This document shows, in pieces, positions 9,325 through 17,569 of a DNA stretch of 64,000 nucleotides. The stretch comes from an uncultured Dorea sp. (GTDB taxonomy: Bacteria > Bacillota > Clostridia > Lachnospirales > Lachnospiraceae). Position 1 is the stretch's first letter; each line of letters opens with the position of its first letter. The stretch covers positions 4,207-68,206 of the forward strand of contig CAJTRE010000011.1 of assembly GCA_910578495.1 (NCBI GenBank), in the 5' to 3' direction. The translations under genes and the position numbers were made by a program. Below the pieces are notes generated by a model. The model saw only the letters and a list, made by a program, of their open reading frames with translations, did no database searches and was not told the origin of the DNA.

Positions 9325-10474
9325 ATTCATCCTCCTCTTTGCCTTTAGTTCTTATATGTGATAATCTAATAAGAATATCCTGTAATTCCTTCCTTTTTTT
9401 TACTGCCGCCCGCTTCATCAGCCTTATCTGCCGGATCATCCAACAAAATATCAGTAAAAAAGGAAAACGCTCTAAAATTGGGAAATATTGTACCATATAA
9501 TCTTTTGGCGGAAAATACCATGTTCTTTTCTTTAGCGACCACTCTTTTTCCCGATCTCGCTCATAGAAATCCAAGCGTAACCCCTCTCTTGGAAGTATGC
9601 GGTCTCCTAAAGATCTATTTCTCTCTCCACCCGAGAGAACATACTCTTCTAACTGTACTGTCACGTCATCATACGGAACATCTCCCTCTTCAAACCACAT
9701 TCGCGCAAGATTATATATTTGAATTGAAAAATCTGTAAATTGGGCTTTTTGCAAAAAATCTTTAACAAATTCCCACTTGAACTCTTCTTCAAGCATTCGT
9801 AAAAATTGCCAGTAATCAAGAATATCTCTTATCTTGAGTAGTTTTCTTACATACAACTCAACCATCTTTCCAACGATATAGAAATACTCATCCTCTTTTT
9901 CCAATATATGAATAAAACGATAATCGTTTTTCAAGCGGCATCTCTTAATCGCACCTGCAAAACGTTTCTTGTACACCTTATTCTCAACTGGAAACTGTGT
10001 ATAAAACACAACCTTCAGTCCGGGAATCCTTGTATAAATGATTCCTCCATCTACCCGATTTTCCTGGCGTTCATAATCCATATCCTTCATAAATTGATGC
10101 ACAACGCACATTTCTGTATCTTCCAAAAAAATCTCAATAGCTCCAAGATGAGCCATCTCCGGCTGCTGATATAGTTTCCTATATCCAGCCCCCGACAGAA
10201 TCAATGCGTGTACACGATGTCTTTCCAATTGCCACATGAGCACCTGTTCTGCGCGCTCAAATGCATTATTAAGAAGCAGAGCCTTATGGTACTTTTGATA
10301 AAACTGTTCTTGCGAATCTATAAAACCGTTCTTCTCTACTCCCAGAGCTCCCAGATATACAATACTGAGAACATTATGGAAATCACATTCCTTTAACAGA
10401 ACTTCCCAATTTATTGCCTTTCTCAACACCGGTGCAGGGCGCTGATTAATGACAGCCTTCAACAGCATAAACAT
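9296..10474 (-). CDS. Degenerate nucleotidyltransferase-like protein (NTP_transf_5 type)
   Basis: 392 residues. The layout (helical N-terminus, a HALILSGAGYRKLYQQP segment, then a short beta hairpin with IEIFLED) follows the uncharacterised NTP_transf_5 family, where the motif is LKG...LY..P...R..DIDLLV. Here the Lys is Ser and the catalytic Asp pair has become AIEI, so catalysis looks lost. A C-terminal hydrophobic stretch near residues 345-360 (FPFLLIFCWMI) may touch the membrane. Located between an FtsE-like ATPase and a chemoreceptor. Role unknown; family placement is from memory of the motif pattern. Confidence 0.55.
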   Translation of the reverse strand: MFMLLKAVINQRPAPVLRKAINWEVLLKECDFHNVLSIVYLGALGVEKNGFIDSQEQFYQKYHKALLLNNAFERAEQVLMWQLERHRVHALILSGAGYRKLYQQPEMAHLGAIEIFLEDTEMCVVHQFMKDMDYERQENRVDGGIIYTRIPGLKVVFYTQFPVENKVYKKRFAGAIKRCRLKNDYRFIHILEKEDEYFYIVGKMVELYVRKLLKIRDILDYWQFLRMLEEEFKWEFVKDFLQKAQFTDFSIQIYNLARMWFEEGDVPYDDVTVQLEEYVLSGGERNRSLGDRILPREGLRLDFYERDREKEWSLKKRTWYFPPKDYMVQYFPILERFPFLLIFCWMIRQIRLMKRAAVKKRKELQDILIRLSHIRTKGKEEDEYAEETKNKK

Positions 10475-10532
10475 ATATCTGGTTTCGTAATTAATCTATC
10501 TCACTTCCTTATACAAAAAATATCCGTCATTA

Positions 10533-11309
10533 TTATATATCGGAACATTTATTAGAAATATTACATTTTTTTTCATTTTTTTTTCTTTCTTCTCTAATTC
10601 TTCTTTCTTCAAAAATATCTGTCGCAATTGGGTTGTAAATTGCATTCTTTTCATCCGCCGCCACTGTTCCGGCAACCAGCGTTATATTTCTCTTCTTCAT
10701 GATCGTGACAAGCTCTCTCGCATGGCTCGCCACCAATACCGTAATCCCATGATAATTCACCTCATCGAAAAGCTGCATTAGATCCCATGACATATCTGGA
10801 TCTAAATTGGCGGTAGGTTCATCTGCCAGTAAAACCTGCGGCTCTGTGGACAGCGCACGAGCTAACAGCGCACGAGCCTGCTCTCCCCCGGACAATTCAT
10901 TCGGAAATGCGTTTGCCTTCCCTGCAATGCCCACCAGTCCAAGAGCGCGCAGAATCCTGCTTCTCATTTTCCTATCATCTTTTCCCGCCGCCATAAGCGC
11001 CAACATAATATTATCATATACCGTCCGGTCTCCCAACATTCCTATATCCGGAGACATAATACCAATCTTACGCCTATAATACGGTATTTTGTTCTTTTTT
11101 ATCAAATCCACTCTCTTCCCACAAGCCGTAATCTGGCCCGACGTTACCTCCTCCTGCTTCATAAGAAGGTGTAAAAGCGTGCTTTTCCCTGCTCCACTCT
11201 TACCTGTAATAAAGACAAACTCTCCTTTTTCTATCTCGAATGATACATCCTCCAATGCGATTTCATCCCGAAACATCTTCGTAACATGATCAAATACAAT
11301 TTCTATCAT
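10533..11309 (-). CDS. FtsE-like ABC transporter ATPase with an altered Q-loop
   Basis: 258 residues from ATG at 11309, with AAGGAAGG upstream; an upstream TTG at 11327 is rejected. Walker A GKSGAGKST, signature LSGGEQAR, Walker B VLLADEP and H-loop ASHAREL are intact. FtsE has a Q-loop of the form VFQDFRLLPDRTVYENV; here the segment reads MSPDIGMLGDRTVYDNI, so the conserved Gln is Pro. No FtsX-like permease is adjacent; the next gene is the nucleotidyltransferase-like protein. The tail from residue 215 on is basic and charged. It may act with an unlinked FtsX or have an altered ATP cycle (inference). Confidence 0.8.
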   Translation of the reverse strand: MIEIVFDHVTKMFRDEIALEDVSFEIEKGEFVFITGKSGAGKSTLLHLLMKQEEVTSGQITACGKRVDLIKKNKIPYYRRKIGIMSPDIGMLGDRTVYDNIMLALMAAGKDDRKMRSRILRALGLVGIAGKANAFPNELSGGEQARALLARALSTEPQVLLADEPTANLDPDMSWDLMQLFDEVNYHGITVLVASHARELVTIMKKRNITLVAGTVAADEKNAIYNPIATDIFEERRIREERKKNEKKCNISNKCSDI

Positions 11310-11380
11310 ATGGATTCCTTCCTTCAAAAAACAAGAGCCATTGTGCCTCTTCTATTCGTTGGTACAACAGCTCTTTGTTT

Positions 11381-11788
11381 CTATTGGTTCTCATAAAAAG
11401 AAGCTTTTCCCGCCAGTTTACGACTGATAACCTTATCAATATCAATGGTACGTTCTAAAACGCTTTTCATCTGTCTACTGACTGAGACAAGCCGCTTCGC
11501 TAACTCATCTTCTGATTCTTCCGGCTCACAGCCATTCAGAAGCGAAGCCATCGTTTTTCTTTCCATACTGTCTACCGCTTCTAGAATAGCATATATTTTG
11601 CGTTTTGTCTCGCTTGCTTTGTCCATTTCATTCTTACGCATCTCCAAGAGAAGCTGCACCGAATCTCTGTCATTCCTGGAAAGGGTATCTGCAAGCTCTT
11701 TTGTCAGTCGTTCAATCTCCAATAGCTCTGTATAATTTCTCTGTTCCAGCTTTAATATCTCGACTAAAAGTTCATTCTGGTTCTCCAT
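11381..11788 (-). CDS. Flagellar protein, FliT-like coiled-coil
   Basis: 135 residues from ATG at 11788 (ribosome site GGAGAAG). Almost wholly charged helix with a repeating heptad pattern (LLVEILKLEQRNYTELLEIE, then TKELADTL), no membrane segment. It starts 13 bases after the stop of fliS, the position of FliT, the FliD chaperone, in fliD-fliS-fliT operons. Sequence similarity to FliT is not obvious by eye, so the call rests mainly on position, size and helical character. Confidence 0.55.
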   Translation of the reverse strand: MENQNELLVEILKLEQRNYTELLEIERLTKELADTLSRNDRDSVQLLLEMRKNEMDKASETKRKIYAILEAVDSMERKTMASLLNGCEPEESEDELAKRLVSVSRQMKSVLERTIDIDKVISRKLAGKASFYENQ

Positions 11789-11801
11789 ACTCTTCTCCAC
11801 T

Positions 11802-12173
11802 TTATGTTCCGGCCACTTTATCGGCTTCCTTAAATGCATCTCGCAGTTCTGACACAAGCGGCTTCAATTCCTCAATTACCACTGGGTTTCTGCCTGCCTG
11901 CAGTCTGCTGAGCTCAAATAAAAAGAATTCATACATTCTGCGCAAATCCATGCTGATACTATATTCCATATTCAAAGTATGATTCAAATACTGGACAATC
12001 TCCTGTGAGCGCACAACTGCTCTCTCAAATATTTCGTATTCCTCTTCTTCCAACGCGAGCTGTGCTCTTGTCAGACGTTTGAGCAACTCATCATAGAGAA
12101 GTAATAATCTCTCGCCGGATGTCATTGTATTGACAGACTGCATCTTATATTGTTCATATCCATTTTGATACAT
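11802..12173 (-). CDS. fliS: Flagellin export chaperone FliS
   Basis: 123 residues, standard for FliS. YEQYKMQSVNTMTSGERLLLLYDELLKRL is its hallmark N-terminus, followed by helices that clamp the flagellin C-terminus. It keeps flagellin unpolymerised in the cytoplasm and delivers it to FlhA. Ribosome site AAAGGGAAC. It is co-transcribed with fliD, 24 bases upstream. Confidence 0.95.
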   Translation of the reverse strand: MYQNGYEQYKMQSVNTMTSGERLLLLYDELLKRLTRAQLALEEEEYEIFERAVVRSQEIVQYLNHTLNMEYSISMDLRRMYEFFLFELSRLQAGRNPVVIEELKPLVSELRDAFKEADKVAGT

Positions 12174-12197
12174 ATTAGTTCCCTTTCATCAAACTTC

Positions 12198-14609
12198 TTA
12201 GAAAGAAGCTCCAAACTGGCTCAAGTAACTACTCTGGCTGTTCATCTGAGAAATAAGAGTCTCCAGACTTGTAAACTGTTTAATATAACGATCTGTCTCT
12301 GCTTTCAGTCGATCCTCAAAAATATCTATCTTCTTATTAATCTCTTCCAGTTGTTTGTAAATAGCGTTATCTGTAATGCTTCGCGGAGCCTTTGAAGTAC
12401 CTGCTTTCTCAACAAGGACTCCGTAACTTCCAATATTGTTCGCATACTTCTTCACAACGTTCTTCATATTCACCGCAAGTCCGGATCCAGACGTTACATT
12501 TCCATCTGCATCCACTGTACCATTCTTAGTGAATAAGTTCTGTACATTCTCCGGATCAGCCTCTAATGCCGCTTTAAATTTCGTCTCATCAAATGTAAGC
12601 TTACCATTGTCAGAATAAGTGCTTGATACACCAATTCCAATCTTCTCCAGCTCCGCCAGATCCATCGGATTAATCGCCCATCTGAGATCACTGCTCAATG
12701 CATTAAGATCACTGTCACCGAACAACAGACCTTTTTTAGCCTGTTCTTCATAAAGCTTAATCTCATCTTCGCTTAACTCTTTTTTCTGATCGGATGTCAG
12801 CGGTGCATAAGAGCGGTCTGGTCTAGTCGTTACTTCAGAATTAACCAGCTTAATAATCTCATTATACTCCTCAACCATCTTCTTGACAGTCTCGACAACC
12901 TTCTCTGTATCTACCTTGGCACTAAATGTTATCTCCTCTGCGTCCTTATCACGAACGAGAGTTCCATTTTCCTCTTTATATCCGAACGTTCCTTTTAATC
13001 CAACGGTCATGCCGTCTAATGTAAAACTGTTAGAATCTCTGCGAATCTCTACCTCTTCACCGGAATCTCCATATTTCACCATTACAATGGCATCTTGTCC
13101 ACGAATCTCACTGCCTTCTTCCGGCAGCGCATCGGCGCCGAACATACTCTTTAAAATTCCTAAACCTGTGTCATCTCCATCGGAATCTGCACCAAACCAG
13201 ATAGAACCGCTCGCGCCTTCCTCTTTGGAAGTAACAGTAAATTTATCGCTTTCTTCCTGATAACTGATAGTTAAGTCCGTCTCATCGTTAATTCTCTCCA
13301 TTAAGCTGATGACAGTATCGTCTTTCTTAATCTCGATTTCCTTGCCGCTGATATTTACTTTCACACTATCTTTACCGTTCCAGTCAATACCTTTCGCAAA
13401 TCCTGCTTCCTCAAGTTTCGCATTCAGATTCACCCTGTTAGACTCTCCATAGTTCAGCTTAAGCGCTCCATTTTCTCCCATAAGAGCGCTGTCTCCATTC
13501 AAGATAGAAAGCGTAGAACTTGAATCCGTTCCACCGCCCGGAATCTTCGTCTCGAACTTCAGACTATAAGTGCCATTACTCTCTTCTGCTTTGACTTCAA
13601 TTCTTCCTTTGCCAAAAGACGTATCCAACTGCTCCTGCATGGAGTCTGTGATTGCCTTCATCAAATTTTCCCCGGACTTTCCTGCCAGCTCTTCTTCTGA
13701 TGGAAGCTTAATAGAAGCCGTCTTTCCATTGTATTGAAAAGTCAGTTCCTTTCCTGCAATCTTCTCTGCGAAAGATACTTTTCTCATCAGTTCAGCCTCA
13801 GTCAGTTCCTTAGAGCTGACACCCTCGCTTGTAACTGCGGTATCCTTCTCGATTTCCAGTGTTTCAAGAGCTGATCCGCCTGTAATCTCTAATGTATTTC
13901 CAGCATTATTAATATTCTTAAACGTAAGCTTATCTCCGTCTGTTTCAACCTTTAAAACATCTGCCAGATTCTTAACTCCGTCTTCTCCCGAAATCTCAGT
14001 ATCTGCAAATATCTTATTGAGTGAATCTGCAACATTTGCGGCAGTATCAAACTTATAATCATTACCATCCGCATCTTTGCCTCTCAGATAGACCGTATAC
14101 TCTGATGTTCCATACTTAATCTTCAGAGACTTGCCCTGCAAGTTTTCAACTGTCTCTTCTGCTGTAGGATCAATCCCTCCACTCTCCAGTGTTTTGTCAG
14201 AGACACTTCCGGAGGATGACAATCTTGCCTTCTCAGCCAACTGTTTGATTGCCGAAATTGACGGCGATGAACCTGACTGTGCCGTTCCGGATACGCTGAC
14301 ATACTTACTATTCGCACCTTGCGCTGTAATCACAGAACGTCCCCAGAACATAGAACTGAATAAGTTTGTAGCAGAAGACATCGTTGATGTATACTTATCT
14401 CCAAAATTAATCATCTTATCTGTAATATTACGGATAGCAGTCTGCTTCCACTCCAAAGAAGTCTTTTTCTGTCTCTGCTGCTCAATCTTAATCTTCGTAG
14501 AATAAGTCATCTGCTCAATCAGAGTATCTCTGTCAAGTCCGCTGGCAAGTCCGCCAAAGCCTCTAATACTATTACTTGTTGAACCACTCAAGCCGCCAAT
14601 ACCATACAT
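12198..14609 (-). CDS. fliD: Flagellar filament cap protein FliD
   Basis: 803 residues, longer than most FliD proteins (roughly 450-700). N-terminal GLASGLDRDTLIEQMTYSTK and the FliD_C end (VKKMVEEYNEIIKLVNSEVT, then FTSLETLISQMNSQSSYL) are clear. The middle (about 130-530) holds repeated Ig-like or flagellin-insert-like beta segments, which explains the extra length and forms the exposed cap. It caps the filament so secreted flagellin folds at the tip. Ribosome site AAAAGGAG. Preceded by a sigma-28-like promoter at 14681-14703. Confidence 0.95.
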   Translation of the reverse strand: MYGIGGLSGSTSNSIRGFGGLASGLDRDTLIEQMTYSTKIKIEQQRQKKTSLEWKQTAIRNITDKMINFGDKYTSTMSSATNLFSSMFWGRSVITAQGANSKYVSVSGTAQSGSSPSISAIKQLAEKARLSSSGSVSDKTLESGGIDPTAEETVENLQGKSLKIKYGTSEYTVYLRGKDADGNDYKFDTAANVADSLNKIFADTEISGEDGVKNLADVLKVETDGDKLTFKNINNAGNTLEITGGSALETLEIEKDTAVTSEGVSSKELTEAELMRKVSFAEKIAGKELTFQYNGKTASIKLPSEEELAGKSGENLMKAITDSMQEQLDTSFGKGRIEVKAEESNGTYSLKFETKIPGGGTDSSSTLSILNGDSALMGENGALKLNYGESNRVNLNAKLEEAGFAKGIDWNGKDSVKVNISGKEIEIKKDDTVISLMERINDETDLTISYQEESDKFTVTSKEEGASGSIWFGADSDGDDTGLGILKSMFGADALPEEGSEIRGQDAIVMVKYGDSGEEVEIRRDSNSFTLDGMTVGLKGTFGYKEENGTLVRDKDAEEITFSAKVDTEKVVETVKKMVEEYNEIIKLVNSEVTTRPDRSYAPLTSDQKKELSEDEIKLYEEQAKKGLLFGDSDLNALSSDLRWAINPMDLAELEKIGIGVSSTYSDNGKLTFDETKFKAALEADPENVQNLFTKNGTVDADGNVTSGSGLAVNMKNVVKKYANNIGSYGVLVEKAGTSKAPRSITDNAIYKQLEEINKKIDIFEDRLKAETDRYIKQFTSLETLISQMNSQSSYLSQFGASF

Positions 14610-14680
14610 AATAATCTCTCCTTTTCTCTGTTATTATAATCAATTCAAACTTTACAAATTCAAATTTACCCTGTACTTAT

Positions 14681-14703
14681 CTATCGGCATATAGTATACT
14701 TTA
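14681..14703 (-). promoter_or_regulatory. Candidate sigma-28 promoter of fliD-fliS
   Basis: On the minus strand GCCGATAG (plus 14681-14688) matches the flagellar sigma-28 -10 box, with TAAA (plus 14700-14703) upstream. The spacer of about 12 bases is short of the usual 15-16. It lies about 70 bases before the fliD start in the divergent fliD/parA gap, a position expected for FliA control of a late gene. Confidence 0.5.
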
Positions 14704-14747
14704 AATAATAGGTTTAAGAACTTTTATTACGAATGGAGGAATTTATT

Positions 14748-15530
14748 TTGGCTACTATAATTGCTCTCACGAACCAAAAAGGGGGCGTAGGCAAGACAAC
14801 CACATCAAGCGCGCTGGCTGCTGGACTTGCCTCTTTCTATGATAAAAAAATACTTGCAATCGACTTAGATCCACAGGGCAGTTTAGGATTCAGTCTCGGA
14901 CTTGATATTGAGGAGTGCTCTACGATACACGACGTAATGACTGGCTCTGTTGGGATTCGGGACGCAATACAGACTACCGATTATTGTGATATTATCACTT
15001 CTAATATTCTATTGAGCAGTGCAGAACTTGAATTTACATCTGCCGGCAGGAAGCTTTTATTAAAGAACGCACTGGCGCCTGTTCTAAACGACTATGATTA
15101 CATTGTCATTGACACTCCTCCGGCTTTAAACATATTAACCGTAAATGCTTATGCATGCGCAGACCATTTGATCATTCCGATGGCGCCGGAAATCCTCAGT
15201 CTGCTTGGACTGACACAGTTAAAAGAAACGATTGATTCCGTAAAACAAAGCTTGAATCCGTCTCTGAACGTCCTTGGCATTTTGCTCACCAGATATAACC
15301 AACGCACACTTCTCGCACGAGAAGTAAAAGAAATGGCAGAAAATATCGCCTCTCAGATTGGGACAAGAGTATTTGACACACAGATACGTACAAGCGTAAC
15401 TGTTGCCGAAGCCCCGGCTCATGGCTCAAGTATATACGATCACTCACCATATGCTAAACCGGCTCTGGATTATCAGGCTTTCGTTGATGAGGTTGTAACA
15501 TTCACATCCGGCACACAGGAGGGAAAATAA
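14748..15530 (+). CDS. ParA/MinD-family P-loop ATPase
   Basis: 260 residues. The start is TTG at 14748, with GGAGGA seven bases upstream; an in-frame ATG at 14733 overlaps that site and is rejected. Deviant Walker A KGGVGKTT at residue about 10, then DLDPQGSLGFSLG and the DTPPAL Walker B are typical of Soj/ParA. ParA proteins dimerise on ATP and position cargo on the nucleoid or pole. It is not FlhG: the FlhG N-terminal helix is missing and it is not beside flhF. The stop touches the start of the ComFB-domain gene, so the two likely act together, perhaps to place flagella or chemoreceptor arrays (inference). Confidence 0.88.
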   Translation: MATIIALTNQKGGVGKTTTSSALAAGLASFYDKKILAIDLDPQGSLGFSLGLDIEECSTIHDVMTGSVGIRDAIQTTDYCDIITSNILLSSAELEFTSAGRKLLLKNALAPVLNDYDYIVIDTPPALNILTVNAYACADHLIIPMAPEILSLLGLTQLKETIDSVKQSLNPSLNVLGILLTRYNQRTLLAREVKEMAENIASQIGTRVFDTQIRTSVTVAEAPAHGSSIYDHSPYAKPALDYQAFVDEVVTFTSGTQEGK

Positions 15531-16262
15531 ATGGCAAGAAAAAGTAACAAAACCTCTCATGTTCTGAATCTTTTGGCAGGACACGAAGACAAAGAAAAAG
15601 AAACGCAAGAAACACAGAATACGGAAGCCGCCAATATAACAGAAGATAAACCGGCGGCTTCCCCACAGAATATCTCTGTCATAGATAAAACCGAAGACGA
15701 TGCTCTGGCACAACTTATACAAGAGCAGCTTACCAAAGAACTAGAGGCTGCCACAGGTACACCGGAGGCAGACGAAGCTGCGGAAACCACGACACCGGAG
15801 GCAGACGAAGCTATCGAAACCACGATGGCGGAAGCAACAGAACAAACTGCAACGGCTCCGCAACAGTCTACTGAGACAGATACAGTAGAGACTCCGAAAC
15901 AGTCCGTTGAGACGGAAACGATGGAAACAAACGACATGCCGAAAGCTGAAGCGGCTCCAACGCCTGCCCCTGAAACCGCTCCGGTAAAAAAAGAACCTGA
16001 CTTTGTTACGTTAAATGTTATGGAGCAAGTTGTTAGAGACAAGATAATCTACTTTATGCGTCAATTTGAAGTGTGTACTTGTGATAGATGTGTTGCCGAT
16101 ACCATAGCCTTAGCGCTCAATGGTCTGGCTCCGAAATACATCGTTACAACACCTGCCGCCGCAGATCCGCTTCTGAGTTTTTACACTAATAAGTTCATCT
16201 CTGATATAACTGTAGAAGCAACAAAAGCATGTATGACTATTAAGGAAAACCCAAGACATTAA
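15531..16262 (+). CDS. ComFB-domain protein, partner of the ParA ATPase
   Basis: 243 residues. Residues 1-165 are low-complexity and acidic, with Thr/Glu/Ala/Pro repeats (near-duplicate blocks such as TPEADEAAETT). Residues about 166-225 match the ComFB domain: NVMEQVVRDKIIYFMRQFEV, the CTCDRC cysteine cluster, ADTIALALNGLAPKYIVT. ComFB is named from a late-competence gene, and ComFB proteins have been reported as cyclic-di-GMP binders in cyanobacteria. The start follows the parA stop with no gap. The basic N-terminus (ARKSNKTSH) could contact ParA or DNA, as in other ParA partners (inference). Confidence 0.75.
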   Translation: MARKSNKTSHVLNLLAGHEDKEKETQETQNTEAANITEDKPAASPQNISVIDKTEDDALAQLIQEQLTKELEAATGTPEADEAAETTTPEADEAIETTMAEATEQTATAPQQSTETDTVETPKQSVETETMETNDMPKAEAAPTPAPETAPVKKEPDFVTLNVMEQVVRDKIIYFMRQFEVCTCDRCVADTIALALNGLAPKYIVTTPAAADPLLSFYTNKFISDITVEATKACMTIKENPRH

Positions 16263-16267
16263 AAGAG

Positions 16268-16317
16268 AAAAATAGGGTGAGGGACCGCTCGTACGAGTCG
16301 TCCCTCACCCTATTTTT
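16268..16317. terminator. Strong bidirectional terminator between the ComFB gene and the EAL-HDOD gene
   Basis: AAATAGGGTGAGGGAC pairs perfectly with GTCCCTCACCCTATTT, flanked by A-rich and T-rich runs, between two convergent genes. Confidence 0.92.
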
Positions 16318-16330
16318 ATTCTTGAATATC

Positions 16331-17569
16331 CTAATGATCTTTAATATTCTCCCAGATTTCATTAACCTCATCAATACATTCCATATAGATCTGTGCAATC
16401 ATATTTGTCTGTAATCCGAGTTCTTTTGTCAACTCTTTAATCTTCATCCAGTCTGCCTTCTCATAGCTTAAAATCAGATCATATAACATTCCCGTTTTTC
16501 CTTCGCCTGAGACAAGTGCAGTCCTTACCTCTTCTACAATCGGGATGTCCTGAAGAATCTCTTCTATCGTTGCGTCAATCATATACTCCAATGTAGAGAA
16601 CATACCCATCAAATATGCGTCTGACGGATTAATTGGAAATCCCTTCATCTTTTTAACCAAGGAAGAAGCAAAATTAGCACGCATGAAAGATGTTTTCAGA
16701 AGTTCCTCCGACGTCTGCTCGTCTTCTTTGAAGCTGAGCAGATATAACCACTGCTTGAGCTGACTGATACCAACCCTCATAATCGCCAGACGGATTGAGG
16801 ACGTCTCCTGATGTGCCGAGGCTGAAAAATAAGCAGAATTCGCCATCTTAAGTAAAGAATATGTAAGAGATGCATCTCTGCTTACAATCTCCTCTAACAA
16901 CTCCATATCCGGCTCATCCTTCGTAACCTCAATAAGCAGATGATAAAGATTTCCCTGTAAATATTCCATCTTACTTGTCTTAGTAATCGTAGCATCCGCA
17001 ATATAGCTTCCCTCTACATAATCAGCCTGAAGCTCTTTGGCAAATTCAAGCTCTTCTATGGAATTAACTCCGGTTGCGATGAATTGCTTTTTAAATCCAT
17101 GAGACATCTCCACGATATTTGCCAAAGAACGTTTCTTTGTATCTGTTACTTCTCCTGACACATCTACTTTGATATAATCGACATGTTCCAGCATACTAAA
17201 ATACTTCGGGTTAAACTGAAAATCATTAATCGCAAAACGATACCCTTCTTCCCGATATTTTGCAATGAGTATCGTTGCCAGAGGATGAACAATAATACTG
17301 TCTTCAATCTGGATAATTACTCTATCTTTATCAAACATCTTCGGAGTATTTCTGAATAATAATGCAGGAGTAAAGGTCATAAATGTCATCTTATCGGTAA
17401 AAATACGATTAGAATTTTCCGTTAAAAATGCAACCATCGTATTAGCCGCTACACTGTCATTACTGGAGTTATAAAGACTTTCCTCATCTCCTTGAACCAT
17501 CAGCTCTGTACCTATAATCTCTCCGTTTTTATAGTCCTTGATTACCTGCTGCACTACATACTTATCCAT
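16331..17569 (-). CDS. EAL-HDOD (YuxH-like) protein with a degenerate EAL domain
   Basis: 412 residues from ATG at 17569. The in-frame GTG at 17581 touches the AGGAG ribosome site. N-terminal EAL-like domain (about 1-200) and C-terminal HDOD domain (about 205-395, with LLEEIVSRDASLTYSLLKMAN). Key catalytic residues are changed: EAL reads ELM, the DDFG motif reads NDFQ, and the late AEG motif reads ATG. Cyclic-di-GMP hydrolysis is therefore unlikely; binding or a scaffold role is possible. It overlaps the cheV stop by 8 bases (ATGGATAA), indicating coupled translation at the end of the long flagellar operon. Confidence 0.88.
   Translation of the reverse strand: MDKYVVQQVIKDYKNGEIIGTELMVQGDEESLYNSSNDSVAANTMVAFLTENSNRIFTDKMTFMTFTPALLFRNTPKMFDKDRVIIQIEDSIIVHPLATILIAKYREEGYRFAINDFQFNPKYFSMLEHVDYIKVDVSGEVTDTKKRSLANIVEMSHGFKKQFIATGVNSIEELEFAKELQADYVEGSYIADATITKTSKMEYLQGNLYHLLIEVTKDEPDMELLEEIVSRDASLTYSLLKMANSAYFSASAHQETSSIRLAIMRVGISQLKQWLYLLSFKEDEQTSEELLKTSFMRANFASSLVKKMKGFPINPSDAYLMGMFSTLEYMIDATIEEILQDIPIVEEVRTALVSGEGKTGMLYDLILSYEKADWMKIKELTKELGLQTNMIAQIYMECIDEVNEIWENIKDH

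Noticed and set aside
14748..15530. Calling the ParA gene flhG
   Set aside because: It lacks the FlhG N-terminal activator helix, is not next to flhF and is paired with a ComFB gene.
15557..16042. Minus-strand Ser/Val-rich frame opposite the ComFB gene
   Set aside because: Shadow of the Thr/Glu/Ala repeat region of the real gene.
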